Positions 28,031 to 37,529 of a stretch of 64,000 nt of DNA are shown here, piece after piece (position 1 is the first letter of the stretch; every line of letters starts with the position of its first letter). The notes beneath the pieces are model-generated. The model did not search any database. It was not told the DNA's origin and worked only from the letters and a program-made list of their open reading frames with translations. Source of the stretch: Tranzscheliella williamsii (Eukaryota; Basidiomycota; Ustilaginomycetes; Ustilaginales; Ustilaginaceae); contig JALBYF010000065.1 in the NCBI GenBank assembly GCA_023212725.1, positions 35,150-99,149 of the forward strand. Direction: 5' to 3'. The position numbers and the translations under genes were made by a program.

Positions 28031-28678
28031 CTAGATCAGGAGGAGGCCAACCGTGGAGACGGCGGTGGCGGCGAGGACGGCGTAGGCGGTGCGGTAGACG
28101 CCGTTGAGGGTCATTGCATAGCCCCAGTCCCAGGCGAGGTGGCGGAGGCCGTTCCAGGAGTGGAAGGAGAACGCGAGGGCGAGGGGTGCCTTTACGGCGA
28201 GCTTGAGCCATGCGGGCAGGGTGGCTACAAAGTCGGTGAGTGAGGCTGCGGAGAGGAGTTCACCGGTGCCGAGCAGGGGGATGCCGGCGTAGGCGGTGAA
28301 GTAGGCGTACATCACTGGCGGGGATACGAGTGTCAGTGCGACGCGGGACGACGGGGGGTGGGCTGGAGGCGGGTACTTACACACGGAGAGGCCGGTGCCG
28401 GTGATGCGGTTGACGATGGAGAGGATCCAGGTGTACTGCGGCTGGTAGATGGTGAAGTGGGGCGAGACGGGGCGCTGGACGCGCTGGTGGTTGAGCAGGT
28501 CCAGGTTCTGCTGTGGCGAGAGCGGCGTGGTGGCAGGCTTGGCCGACGTTGCCGCGCCACGGCGCGCCAGCACCCCCGCGCGCGACACCGACACCGCCCC
28601 CGCCCGCACTCCCACCCCCCCCACCAACACACCACTGCGCGCAACGCCCAGCGCCATCAAAGGTCGAGTACCCAACAT
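28031..28678 (-). CDS. SDHC: Succinate dehydrogenase cytochrome b subunit (SDHC/Sdh3), spliced
   Basis: The 193-aa membrane anchor of complex II is encoded by exon 1 (28381-28678) and exon 2 (28031-28314), around a 66-bp intron with GTAAGT and GCCAG ends. Residues 1-45 form an Arg-rich mitochondrial presequence. The family motif QRPVSPHFTIYQPQYTW leads into SIVNRITGTGLSV, where Ser and Arg line the ubiquinone site; Asn in place of His is usual for filamentous fungi. Helix II carries FHSWNGLRHLAWD with the haem-ligand His. Three transmembrane helices are visible. Together with SDHA, B and D it passes electrons from succinate to ubiquinone in the inner membrane and is a target of carboxamide fungicides. 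The start at 28678 gives a clean presequence. Confidence 0.93.
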   Translation of the reverse strand: MLGTRPLMALGVARSGVLVGGVGVRAGAVSVSRAGVLARRGAATSAKPATTPLSPQQNLDLLNHQRVQRPVSPHFTIYQPQYTWILSIVNRITGTGLSVCKYPPPAHPPSSRVALTLVSPPVMYAYFTAYAGIPLLGTGELLSAASLTDFVATLPAWLKLAVKAPLALAFSFHSWNGLRHLAWDWGYAMTLNGVYRTAYAVLAATAVSTVGLLLI

Positions 28679-29338
28679 AGCTACAAATCGGCTGCGGTAG
28701 ACACGGTACAACAGCAAGTCGCAAGCGCAGAGGTGGAAGCCAAGACGACAAGCATCGCATCCCCAAACCACCCTTCATCCATGTGCCAAAGCCTTGCGCG
28801 CCCTCTTCCCCGCCTCTCGGCCGGCCAAAGGCGGGAGAGATCGGCTCAGTGTAGCCTCGCTGACTGTGAATCCGCGCCCTCCGATTGGTAATCTATCTTG
28901 CCCCCATACTGCCGTACGATAAAGCGCCGCCTCAGGAAAGATCTAACAGGTATTCCTTTTGGCCAGCTTCATCTCCGCTTAACGACTGGCGTGGCATTTG
29001 TGTAGGAGGCCTGATGACACACACACGACACGGAAGACGGCGAAGGGTACAGGTCTGGTATTGGCTCCCCTTTCCTACAGAGACAGGGGTGAAGGGAATC
29101 GCGGTATGGAAATGACGGGAGGAGCTACGGTTGCACAGCTTGTGTCGCTCCGCCTGTATACAGTTGGACGAGCGCGAACGGCACCTAGGCTCAGGCTGAG
29201 GTTGCTATCCGCGGGGGTATCGTTAATTATTAGCGGTCCAGAAACAGGAAGCACGAGTAACGAGCAGGGCACCGTGAGAGAGGCGTAGCGCGCAGGGGCG
29301 TGAGAGAGGAGAGGCAGCTGATGTAGCGGCAGGTGAGC
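28679..29338. other. Intergenic region (SDHC promoter / coiled-coil gene 3' flank)
   Basis: This holds the SDHC promoter and the 3' flank of the Ala-rich coiled-coil gene, both on the minus strand. I see no repeat, TATA box or gene. Confidence 0.5.
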
Positions 29339-30346
29339 TTAGGCGCGAGTGCCGTGCAGCTCGCCGGCTCGCTGGGCGCGGGCCAGGTCGTTGGCGGTCT
29401 TCTGGCTGCGGAGGCTGTCGATGTGCTTCTTGGCATTCTCGTAGCCGTCCCGGGTAGTCGAGGTATGCTTCTTCTTGATCTCCAGATCCTCGACCGCCTT
29501 GGCTAGCTCGGCGGCGTACTTTTCGTACTCGGCCTTGGCTTTGCTCAGAGCCTTAGCCGCCTTGTGCTCGCTCGTCGCCGCCTTTTCGTGCCGCTTCAGC
29601 GCCTGCGTTTCCGCGTCTCGCGACTTTCGCAACAGCTTCTCCGAGGCCGAGGCGTCCTTGATGGCCCGCTTCAGCGACTTGTGCTCGTTCTTCGCCTCCG
29701 TCTTCATCAGCTTGTCCATCTTCTTGATTTCCTTGGGGCTCAGCGCTGACTTGGGCCCAGCGGCGGCCACCGTAGTTGGAGCAAGTGTCGAGCCGGCAGC
29801 GGCACCCGTACCAGCGCCTGCGGCCGCAGGGACAGCCTGGCCTGCAGCGGGGGCCGGAGCCTGCGTCTGTGCAGGCGACACAGGCGAAGCGGCACTAAGA
29901 GTGCTACCAGGAGCAGCCCCCGTGGCAGCCGAGGTAGGTTCTACAGCGGACCCAGGCGCCGAGCCAGCAGCCGCAGGAGCCACAGCAGTGTTCAGCGTGG
30001 CCGGCGCCGTGGCGCCTTCCGTTGGCTGTCCAATCAAGCCAGAGCCGGGGGCAGAGGCGACGCCGCCGGCAGAAGGGTCAGCCGTGTGGCCAGCGACAGT
30101 AGCGCCAGTACCCGCGGTCAAAGCTGAGGGCTCCTGGGCGTGACCGTTGCTGAGCGCTGAAGGCTGCGCAGAGTGGCCATTTGCCGGCGAGGTGAGCGAA
30201 GCGTCAATGGGAGCAGCGCCGCCGTCGGTCGCGGTGCCGGGCACAGCACCGTTGCCGTGCGTCGCAGAGCCGTTCGCAGCGTGACCCGCGTGGTCCGCCT
30301 TGATCTCAGTGACGAGAACCGATCCGCTTCGTGCAAGGTCAGTCAT
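29339..30346 (-). CDS. Ala-rich protein with C-terminal charged coiled coil (possibly Ncp1-like DNA-binding protein)
   Basis: The 335-aa protein starts MTDLARSGSVLVTEI. Residues about 30-220 are Ala/Gly/Pro/Thr-rich and disordered. Residues about 225-330 form a long Lys/Glu/Ala-rich coiled coil (for example KIDKLMKTEAKNEHKS-type heptads and AKAEYEKYAAELAKAVEDL). Fungal proteins of this build are often annotated as Ncp1-like DNA-binding proteins; I give that only as a possibility. The frame is open further upstream to 30673, but the extension has Pro/His-rich non-coding character and includes an apparent intron end (TTGCTAACG branch site, TTTCCAG at about 30420), so I place the start at 30346 after a spliced leader. 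Confidence 0.75.
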   Translation of the reverse strand: MTDLARSGSVLVTEIKADHAGHAANGSATHGNGAVPGTATDGGAAPIDASLTSPANGHSAQPSALSNGHAQEPSALTAGTGATVAGHTADPSAGGVASAPGSGLIGQPTEGATAPATLNTAVAPAAAGSAPGSAVEPTSAATGAAPGSTLSAASPVSPAQTQAPAPAAGQAVPAAAGAGTGAAAGSTLAPTTVAAAGPKSALSPKEIKKMDKLMKTEAKNEHKSLKRAIKDASASEKLLRKSRDAETQALKRHEKAATSEHKAAKALSKAKAEYEKYAAELAKAVEDLEIKKKHTSTTRDGYENAKKHIDSLRSQKTANDLARAQRAGELHGTRA

Positions 30347-31492
30347 CTTGGGCTCAATTGTTGATCTTGAAGAGCTAGGCAGATAATCCTTCGGTATGTA
30401 GAGAGTATGGTATAACTGGAAAGCGTCAGGGGCCGTTAGCAAGCGACAAACGGTAGGGGGAACGCGGATGGATGTGGATGGTTGTGGATGGAAGCGAAAG
30501 GAAAGAGGAAGAACGGGGAACGGATAACCGTGAGGGGCCTTTTTAGCGTGGAGAGGTTCAGCACAAAAATGGCATGGTCTACTTGACCAGGGAAGATGCA
30601 TGGGGCCAGGTAAGCGCAGTGGAACAAGACTAGACCGGGGGAGAGCCTTGCGGTTCGGCGGGACAGGCGGCAAGCGAAGGGGGAATGTGAATCGCTTGGC
30701 TCAGCATCCTTCCGCACGCCAAGCGTGAGAGCGGAGCTTCAAGTCTCGTCCGCCTGCACCGTCCCTGTTTGGATGGATGGTGAAGAGAGCAGGCTGAAAG
30801 GTCCGCTCTTCGCTTAGTTGAGCTTGCTTGCATTTTTCCTCTAGGACCCATTAGCTCCTGTAAGACTTCCCTCGGCATCGTCCTGACCGTTCGCACCGTG
30901 ATACCGCAGTTGTCTCCCCACAATTACGGAACGACAGCACTTGGTCCCCAATCGAGCGACAATAGAGTGCAGCAGGCCTCGACAGAGGACCGTGAACGTG
31001 TGACTTGAATGGTCGGGCTGACAGGATGACCAAGACCAAAAGGCCGAGCTGGAATGCCGAAGCGGGATGACGTAGAAAGATCGACTAGCTTGCATGTTCT
31101 TGGCTAACCTAACAAGAGCGACCCGCGAACCTTACGGTTCCTGGAGGTCATATGGCAGTTTGACAAGGCCCAGTACAGCTCGGAATTCCGTTGCGGAGAG
31201 CCGGCTGCTAAGCTGCTTCGTCTCAATGCACGATTCTTAGGCTGGTGCCTTGCCGAAGGGAGTTGCTCCTCCTTCCGATGCATCCACAGCGCCGTTCCTT
31301 TGAGCACAGGTACGCCCGGAGCAATCACCCACGCTTTTGCCAGGGTGTGATTCAGTGTACAACCCCAAAGTCGACCTCTCATTATAGTAGCAGAAATGGA
31401 TACAGATACACTTATCGGCCGACGCAGTTTCGGCCCTAGCCTTAGGCTACCGCTGCGCCCTTCCGCAGCTAGATGAGCTGTGCTACTGAGCT
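30347..31492. other. Intergenic region with a probable leader intron
   Basis: This holds the leader and promoter of the coiled-coil gene and the 3' flank of the mitochondrial DNA polymerase. A branch site and 3' splice site on the minus strand (30420-30440) suggest an intron in the 5' UTR; I could not place its donor. The 130-codon frame at 31104-31496 shows no domain. Confidence 0.5.
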
Positions 31493-34400
31493 TCATCGTG
31501 ATTCGTGCTGCACATGCTCTGGACTTTGTTCTTCCAGTTCCCGCCTGGCCCTGGCCGCCGCATATTGTTTCGCCAATCTAGCTCGGTGCTTTGACCGCTT
31601 CGCCCTTTTCGCCATAATCAGAATCTTGGGGTCGAATGTCATGACGCTTCGTGCATGGTCTCGGTCAAAGCTCTTCCCAATGTCCTTTGCCTGCTGCCGC
31701 AAGGACACCTCAAACCCAGTTGCTGCGACCTTGGCCGATGGTATTTTCTGGGCGAGCTGGGTCAGAACGCGCTGTTCCTCCGCCTGGGCGGTTAGCAACT
31801 CATGTATCTCTGCGAGCCTTTCCGAGCGCCGCAGTCGGGCGAGCCGTCTTTTGAAGATCATCATGCTAACCTCCACGGGCTGCACGGGCTTGTAGCGCGG
31901 CAGCGGGCGATTGTAGATCGTCGGCGGTAAGAGCGCTCCGGAATGATGTGGGATTCGCTTGGGATACTTCTTCTCGTGCAGCTTTGCTGCCCAGAACGAG
32001 TCCCATCCCCGCTCGTGACTTCGACGTGCCAGATCCGCCTCCTCCTGGGCCAGCCAAGATTGAGCTGAGCCATCTTGTGCATTCGCTTGCTCGAGAGTAG
32101 CCAAAAGTTCCTTGGCACGCGTCACAAGAGCCTCAACCCCAGTGGCAGATGTGAGGGCCTTCTCCTTCCTCACCTTTCGCCGGATAGAGGCTTTCAGGTA
32201 TGGGCATGATTCTGGACATGCCCTCAAAAGAGGCCGATAGATGGTCCAGAGTATGCGCCGACGATGGGCAGGTTCCCGAAAGAAAGGGCGGCCCACCTTC
32301 GGCTTCCTGCGTGGCAAGAAGGAGGAAAGAGAAACCATGTCCACCGGTGTGTCAGCTGCGTGCTGAGCGTCTGCTTGCGTATCTGCCTGTAGCCTCGCAT
32401 GGGTAGAGAAGCCTAACCTTCCGACCGCCTTCGACGCCGCTGCCTCCTTGCTTGTCAGTGTAGGACGCTTTCCGCTAGACGATGCAGCTGTGGAAGCCTT
32501 AGCAGCCCTACTCGACAACCGAACTGGTACGTCATTCGCCGCTTCCTCAGCACATGACTGGATCCAATCTTCTTCGTCGATCTCAGGCTTGCCCTCCAAC
32601 CTTTCTTTCTTCCTCCGAGCATCGGTCGAGGCGGCTCGTGAACTCTTCGGAGTGCGTGGGGCCCGCCGGGTCGGCGGGGACGGATCTGTCACGCCTTCCG
32701 CCATCTTCGCCCGTGCTTCTAACGCTCTGATCTCTGCGATCTCTTTCGAAGCCTGTGCTTGCAGATACAAGAGACCGCGTTGACCCAGAGACCGATGAGT
32801 CTGAGTCGAAGGCGTATATGCAGGGTACGTAGGATCGAGGAACGGGGACCTGACTGTGCCAGTTCCGCATCCGTCTGTGCTCTTTGCAGTGGGGCGATGA
32901 GCCGGCTCGCCCGGTCGGCAGAGCGAGCCATCGGTGTGTTTAAGAAGCTGCTCGATGTCGAGCGCGACACCGTTAGGGATCGGGTCGGGTTGCGAAGGCG
33001 TTACACACGGATCGTCCGCCTCTTTTCTTAGTACCTTGTCGATGTCGACTTGGGCAAAAAATGCACATCCCAGCGGCAGGTCATCCATTTGTAGCTTGAA
33101 GGCAAACATAGACCTCGTCCAGATATTGGCCACCTGTAGAGCCAACGCTGCGCGGTACTTGTCCTCGTCCTTTACAAGGTACCGAACTTCGTCATGCACT
33201 GACAGCATGAACCTGGCATTGATCTCGTAGCGCTTCGACAGCCACTCCATAGCCGTAATTAGCAGATGGAGGTAGTCCACACCGCTGCTCTGCACCACCC
33301 AGTTGATCCGACTGGGCATGTATTCCTCGGACAGCCTGCCATTGCCGAAGTCCACTTTCCCTAAAAACTTCTTTGTCAAAGCATTCGTCACCCCGCAATC
33401 CAGAGCTGGAGTCTTGGGGTTGTCCGATAGTGCAATACTTTCCAGCTTGTTAAAGACGTAGCTTTCGGTTCCCCCAAACCAAAACTTCTGTCCAAAGAGC
33501 TCGTCTGAGTGGGTGTTCTGTCCTTTGGTAGCCATGTAGAGCGCCTTGGCTAGCCTCGTCGCTTCTTCATTGCTAACGTTCGGATTCGCTTTTAGCAACA
33601 GATGAGTGGCATGCTTGATACCTGCGCCATAAATGCGCGAGTAGTTGAACACCTTAGCCTGATTCCTATTCGTTCCTAAGATCGATGCTGTTTTCGAGTG
33701 GAGATCGGTACCTAGGGCTTTGGTGCCTTCCAACGTCATCCAACCGACCGCTGTCGCTCCATGGACGCCGAACTGGGCATCTCCCATAACGCTGCAAATC
33801 CACAACTCCTCCGAGTCTACATCTGCGCCGACGAGGCTGTACCCAGGGGGCGCTTTAATCATGGACTTGAGTTCCGAACCCACCCGATTCTTCTTGGCGT
33901 TACTTGCGGTAAGCCAGGTATTTTCGATAGCCCGTCGTGTTACAGTCCCCATGCTTACTACCTGCGGTAGAATCAGACCTTTGCGCCGGTCAGCTTCGCC
34001 AGGTTTGTCCGGTCGGGCACCAGATGCCCCTGCAGGATAATTCATCTTGGTGGAAGCGTCTCCGTCCCAAACCACCAGCTGCTTGTGAACGCGGTCGCGA
34101 ACAGCGATCCAATATGAACATTGAGCGTTTAGATCCAAGGCTGTTTTGGCAGCCATCCGCCCAATCTCATCTGGATGCTGGCTCTGCAGTACACCATCCT
34201 CGAAATAGGTGATGAACGACTTGGCGAACGGACTGCCAACATTGGCCCCTTCGCCTTCGCTATGCGGGACTTTGTAAAAGATTGATCTTCCAAAGGCCCT
34301 GACCTTGGAGATCTTTTGAGATTTAGCTTCACTCTGCGACTTACTCGCCGTGCCCTTGGATTTCGATGATCGGGGTGACTTGCCGTTCGTCGGCGCAGCC

Positions 34401-37246
34401 AGATGTTGTAGAAGACCATCTGCTGCAAGACTGAATGACAGTGCCGACTGTCGCGTGACCAAGGTATGGTTTCCGGAAGGTTCGTGCCGGAACACCCATC
34501 CGTGCTCTCGGCTTCGGTAAAGAGGACATCCTTGCCATGATACCTTGAGCAGTACGGGTGCAATCGCGGATCGTATGGTGACCTGCATGTCGCCACTGGC
34601 ACTTTTGTATAGGTCCCAATACCACTTTGGCCACCACTCGGGCTCGACCAGATGCTTTTTAGACCTGAGCTGAGCGGCTACTGACCCGTCATCAGGCGCT
34701 GAGCTTCGCAAAGCCATCACTTCATCTATCCGGACATCCTTGGGAGACCAGTCGAGCTGGCTGAGCTGCGGATGCGCCCCTATTGACTCAGTAGGCATAA
34801 ATCGAGCCGAATCGGCAATCTGTCGCATGAGTCGCGACGTTTCGTCGCTGTCCAGCTGCTGGATCCTGCCCATGACAGCGTCCAGGATTCTGATGCCTGC
34901 AGGACCAGCACCGCTGGTCAGCCTTTGACCATAGCGCTTGACTGCCGAAGCAGCTAACATATTGCTGCCTGTCAGAGCCGTTCCGTCCTCAAGTACCCAG
35001 CCTCGAGAGCCTGCACGCAAAATCGACTGACCGTCAATCTTGAGCTGAAGGAGCTGCTGCGCTGCAGTGCTTTTTGGACCGAATCCGCCTTTGGCCTTGC
35101 ATCTGACGATGTTGTCCCTATACCAGGCTGGGACGGAGAAGTCCGAGCTTGGAACACTTGTAGAGAGCTCTGCTGATCCTGTCTTCGACTTCTTTGGTTT
35201 CTTAGGTGCCCAGTCAAGCTGAGAAAACCATGGATCATCCTCCCACCATACCCGCCTTCTGTTTGGGTCGGCAAAGACAGGTTTGTCGAGATTTTCGTCG
35301 GACATTCGTGTTCTCTCGTCGGCTATCTGAGCGGCCAAACTCCAAGGCACGTCTTCAGTCCCATCCCGTCTAAGCTTTTCGGCCAAATCGATAAGACACT
35401 TTTGCACCTGATCGTTGATACGGTTGAATTGTGCATCACAGCGAGCTTGGTATTCAACCCACTCGTCGTCGACGGGAAGAAACGTGGAGCCGAGGCCGAG
35501 TACTCCAGCTACAGTAGCTGGATGCGGACAACGATTTGCAAAGTCGGGCCAAGTACGCTTGAAGACTTCGTGGGTTACGGCGACATCTGAGGCGCAATAA
35601 GCGAGCAGATGCTGAACATTTGCTAGGATCTCTTCACGGCTGGTACCATCCACAAAGACGTCCCGCGTCGATTTGGACACCTTCATGGGTATGCGGTGTA
35701 GACGGGCGACATCTGCGAGTGAGTTTTTTGACGTCTCGTCAAGCCATTGCGACTCAGGAGCGTATGTCGATGCTTTAGATGTCAGCCCACCTGTCTCATC
35801 CTCAGTGAATGGCAGGTCGAGCATGGCCTCCCCTGCTTTCCCGGCATCACCCGCTCCGATTGCTGCGCTGCTCGGCAAGTGCATGGGATCTACAGCTAGT
35901 GCTTCCAACTTCAGCCCCTCAAGCTGATCTGTGTCGTAATCAAGACCGGACAGCGCATTTTCAATCGCCCTGCGCGTTTCCTGATTTAGCTCCGCCTGCT
36001 CGAGCAGTTTCTTAGCTCGTTTTTCTGCTTTGGCTTTGTTGTGCTTTATCCATGCAGGGCGTTGTGGCGACGAGATACCGCGAGTAGCCACATGAAGCGA
36101 CATTGTGTCAAGCCATCTGGTGGAGCCTAGTCCGAGCGTATATTCTTCCAGTGTTCTTGCGCGGTCGTAGGATACATTGTGGCCAATGACAAGGCGTGGC
36201 GCTGATCCCTCGTCACTAGGCCCGAGCGGTATCAAGTGATCCTTTCGGGCATTCCCTTCGCCTCGGCCAAGGAGCCATGGCGAGAGCCAGCTGTACCATG
36301 CGTTTGGCCCAGCGGCAGTGGCCATAACCGGAAAGGGGCCTTCCTGCACCATCGTTTCGACATCGAAAACGAGCGTATCATCCTCTTGATCCGGGTAGGG
36401 TACACGCTCGCCAGGGCCGACAGCAGTGACTACGCCGTCGGAGGACCGTAGAACGGGGTACTTGGTCCAGCCGGGCTCCTCCACCCAAGTGACAGGTTTC
36501 AGGTGTCCCGTACTGCGCAGAGCCGGGTCCAGCTCGAGCCATTCTGTCGTGTCGAAGCGGAAATCATCGTCCTGAGCTTGTATGCTGCTCTCCTCTCTTT
36601 CTTCCGGTGGCGCCGTTAGGGTGACGGAAGCGATCTCGTACGCCATTCCGAGCCATGGCTGGGCAACCTCTCGCCCAATGTTCCAGAAATGCTCGGCCAA
36701 GTCTTTTCCCTGAAGTGCAGGGAGGTCAAATTCCGTTTGGGGCAAGGTGGATGCGTCGGAAGCCTTTAAGCTATGCTGGCTGAGATGATCGCGGCTTATG
36801 CTGAGCGCTTTAGGCTCTATTGGCGGCATCGGCTCCATGGTCGAGGGAAAAAGTTGCTCATGCAGCCGTCTAGGCAGCAATTGAACTCCAACCTCATTTC
36901 GTGGGACCTCCTCGCCCTTCTTTCCAGTACTTCTTTCCCCTCCGCCTGTGCCCTTCAGGAGCTGTGCTCGAGCATGGGCAGCTGGCTCCACAGCCACGGG
37001 CTGCTTGGGAGTTGGCGATTTGGGAGGCCGGGGCGGTCGTTGGCCAGAATGGCTAAGTGGCAAGTCCACCGGCATCGCTGCATGATGCCGGTGCTGCTGT
37101 ACGACTATTCTTCCTGGTCGCAGTGCAATCAGGTCGCGGACGGCAGCTCGCTGATTCTGGAATGGGAAGAAAGGCAGCGTGATCACCCCATCCAGCCGCT
37201 GATGTGTGGAACCACGGGTCGCTGCGGCTCTATAAGCCCTAAGCAT
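31493..37246 (-). CDS. MIP1: Mitochondrial DNA polymerase gamma (family A)
   Basis: This 1917-aa polymerase replicates mitochondrial DNA. The N-terminus MLRAYRAAATRGSTHQR looks like a presequence. The 3'-5' exonuclease begins near residue 290 with LVFDVETMV (motif I) followed by VIGHNVSYDRAR (motif II). The polymerase domain shows motif A VGADVDSEELWI (about 1139), motif B RNQAKVFNYSRIYGAG (about 1180-1194) and motif C LSVHDEVRYL (about 1345). All catalytic acids are present. After about residue 1440 comes a C-terminal extension of some 480 residues, basic and partly disordered, longer than the extension of yeast Mip1 (1254 aa in total). It is one uninterrupted frame, divergent from the WRAP53-like gene with only 283 bp between start codons. 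Confidence 0.95.
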   Translation of the reverse strand: MLRAYRAAATRGSTHQRLDGVITLPFFPFQNQRAAVRDLIALRPGRIVVQQHRHHAAMPVDLPLSHSGQRPPRPPKSPTPKQPVAVEPAAHARAQLLKGTGGGERSTGKKGEEVPRNEVGVQLLPRRLHEQLFPSTMEPMPPIEPKALSISRDHLSQHSLKASDASTLPQTEFDLPALQGKDLAEHFWNIGREVAQPWLGMAYEIASVTLTAPPEEREESSIQAQDDDFRFDTTEWLELDPALRSTGHLKPVTWVEEPGWTKYPVLRSSDGVVTAVGPGERVPYPDQEDDTLVFDVETMVQEGPFPVMATAAGPNAWYSWLSPWLLGRGEGNARKDHLIPLGPSDEGSAPRLVIGHNVSYDRARTLEEYTLGLGSTRWLDTMSLHVATRGISSPQRPAWIKHNKAKAEKRAKKLLEQAELNQETRRAIENALSGLDYDTDQLEGLKLEALAVDPMHLPSSAAIGAGDAGKAGEAMLDLPFTEDETGGLTSKASTYAPESQWLDETSKNSLADVARLHRIPMKVSKSTRDVFVDGTSREEILANVQHLLAYCASDVAVTHEVFKRTWPDFANRCPHPATVAGVLGLGSTFLPVDDEWVEYQARCDAQFNRINDQVQKCLIDLAEKLRRDGTEDVPWSLAAQIADERTRMSDENLDKPVFADPNRRRVWWEDDPWFSQLDWAPKKPKKSKTGSAELSTSVPSSDFSVPAWYRDNIVRCKAKGGFGPKSTAAQQLLQLKIDGQSILRAGSRGWVLEDGTALTGSNMLAASAVKRYGQRLTSGAGPAGIRILDAVMGRIQQLDSDETSRLMRQIADSARFMPTESIGAHPQLSQLDWSPKDVRIDEVMALRSSAPDDGSVAAQLRSKKHLVEPEWWPKWYWDLYKSASGDMQVTIRSAIAPVLLKVSWQGCPLYRSREHGWVFRHEPSGNHTLVTRQSALSFSLAADGLLQHLAAPTNGKSPRSSKSKGTASKSQSEAKSQKISKVRAFGRSIFYKVPHSEGEGANVGSPFAKSFITYFEDGVLQSQHPDEIGRMAAKTALDLNAQCSYWIAVRDRVHKQLVVWDGDASTKMNYPAGASGARPDKPGEADRRKGLILPQVVSMGTVTRRAIENTWLTASNAKKNRVGSELKSMIKAPPGYSLVGADVDSEELWICSVMGDAQFGVHGATAVGWMTLEGTKALGTDLHSKTASILGTNRNQAKVFNYSRIYGAGIKHATHLLLKANPNVSNEEATRLAKALYMATKGQNTHSDELFGQKFWFGGTESYVFNKLESIALSDNPKTPALDCGVTNALTKKFLGKVDFGNGRLSEEYMPSRINWVVQSSGVDYLHLLITAMEWLSKRYEINARFMLSVHDEVRYLVKDEDKYRAALALQVANIWTRSMFAFKLQMDDLPLGCAFFAQVDIDKVLRKEADDPCVTPSQPDPIPNGVALDIEQLLKHTDGSLCRPGEPAHRPTAKSTDGCGTGTVRSPFLDPTYPAYTPSTQTHRSLGQRGLLYLQAQASKEIAEIRALEARAKMAEGVTDPSPPTRRAPRTPKSSRAASTDARRKKERLEGKPEIDEEDWIQSCAEEAANDVPVRLSSRAAKASTAASSSGKRPTLTSKEAAASKAVGRLGFSTHARLQADTQADAQHAADTPVDMVSLSSFLPRRKPKVGRPFFREPAHRRRILWTIYRPLLRACPESCPYLKASIRRKVRKEKALTSATGVEALVTRAKELLATLEQANAQDGSAQSWLAQEEADLARRSHERGWDSFWAAKLHEKKYPKRIPHHSGALLPPTIYNRPLPRYKPVQPVEVSMMIFKRRLARLRRSERLAEIHELLTAQAEEQRVLTQLAQKIPSAKVAATGFEVSLRQQAKDIGKSFDRDHARSVMTFDPKILIMAKRAKRSKHRARLAKQYAAARARRELEEQSPEHVQHESR

Positions 37247-37529
37247 CTTCCAAGGTCAAGCCTTTGTGTGTCTGCGGGCCATGTGTGATGTTTTGAGCTG
37301 CTGCTCGAGCAGAGCGATTGGGTCGATAACTTCAAGGAATTGCACGGATGGCAAGAGCGATGGACGTCACTTTTTGGTTGCACTCAGTATTATTACGTCT
37401 AAGAGTAATTCCAGTCGCGAGACACTTGCCAGGATCTGCAGCTTGAAGCCAAGGGTCCAGGCGTGGTCTCTTTCCATCAGGTGCCCGTCGTTCGCAGCGC
37501 CCGCCTTTCTCCTAAGCACCTGACAAGAC

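Noticed and set aside
26916..28211. 431-codon minus frame across the M16 protease end and SDHC exon 2
   Set aside because: It overlaps two well-supported genes and is Arg/Leu/His-rich, as expected of a shadow.
28410..28425. Asn in place of His in the SxxHR quinone-site motif of SDHC
   Set aside because: Filamentous fungi normally have Asn here (the Asn86 position of Zymoseptoria SdhC), so it is ordinary.
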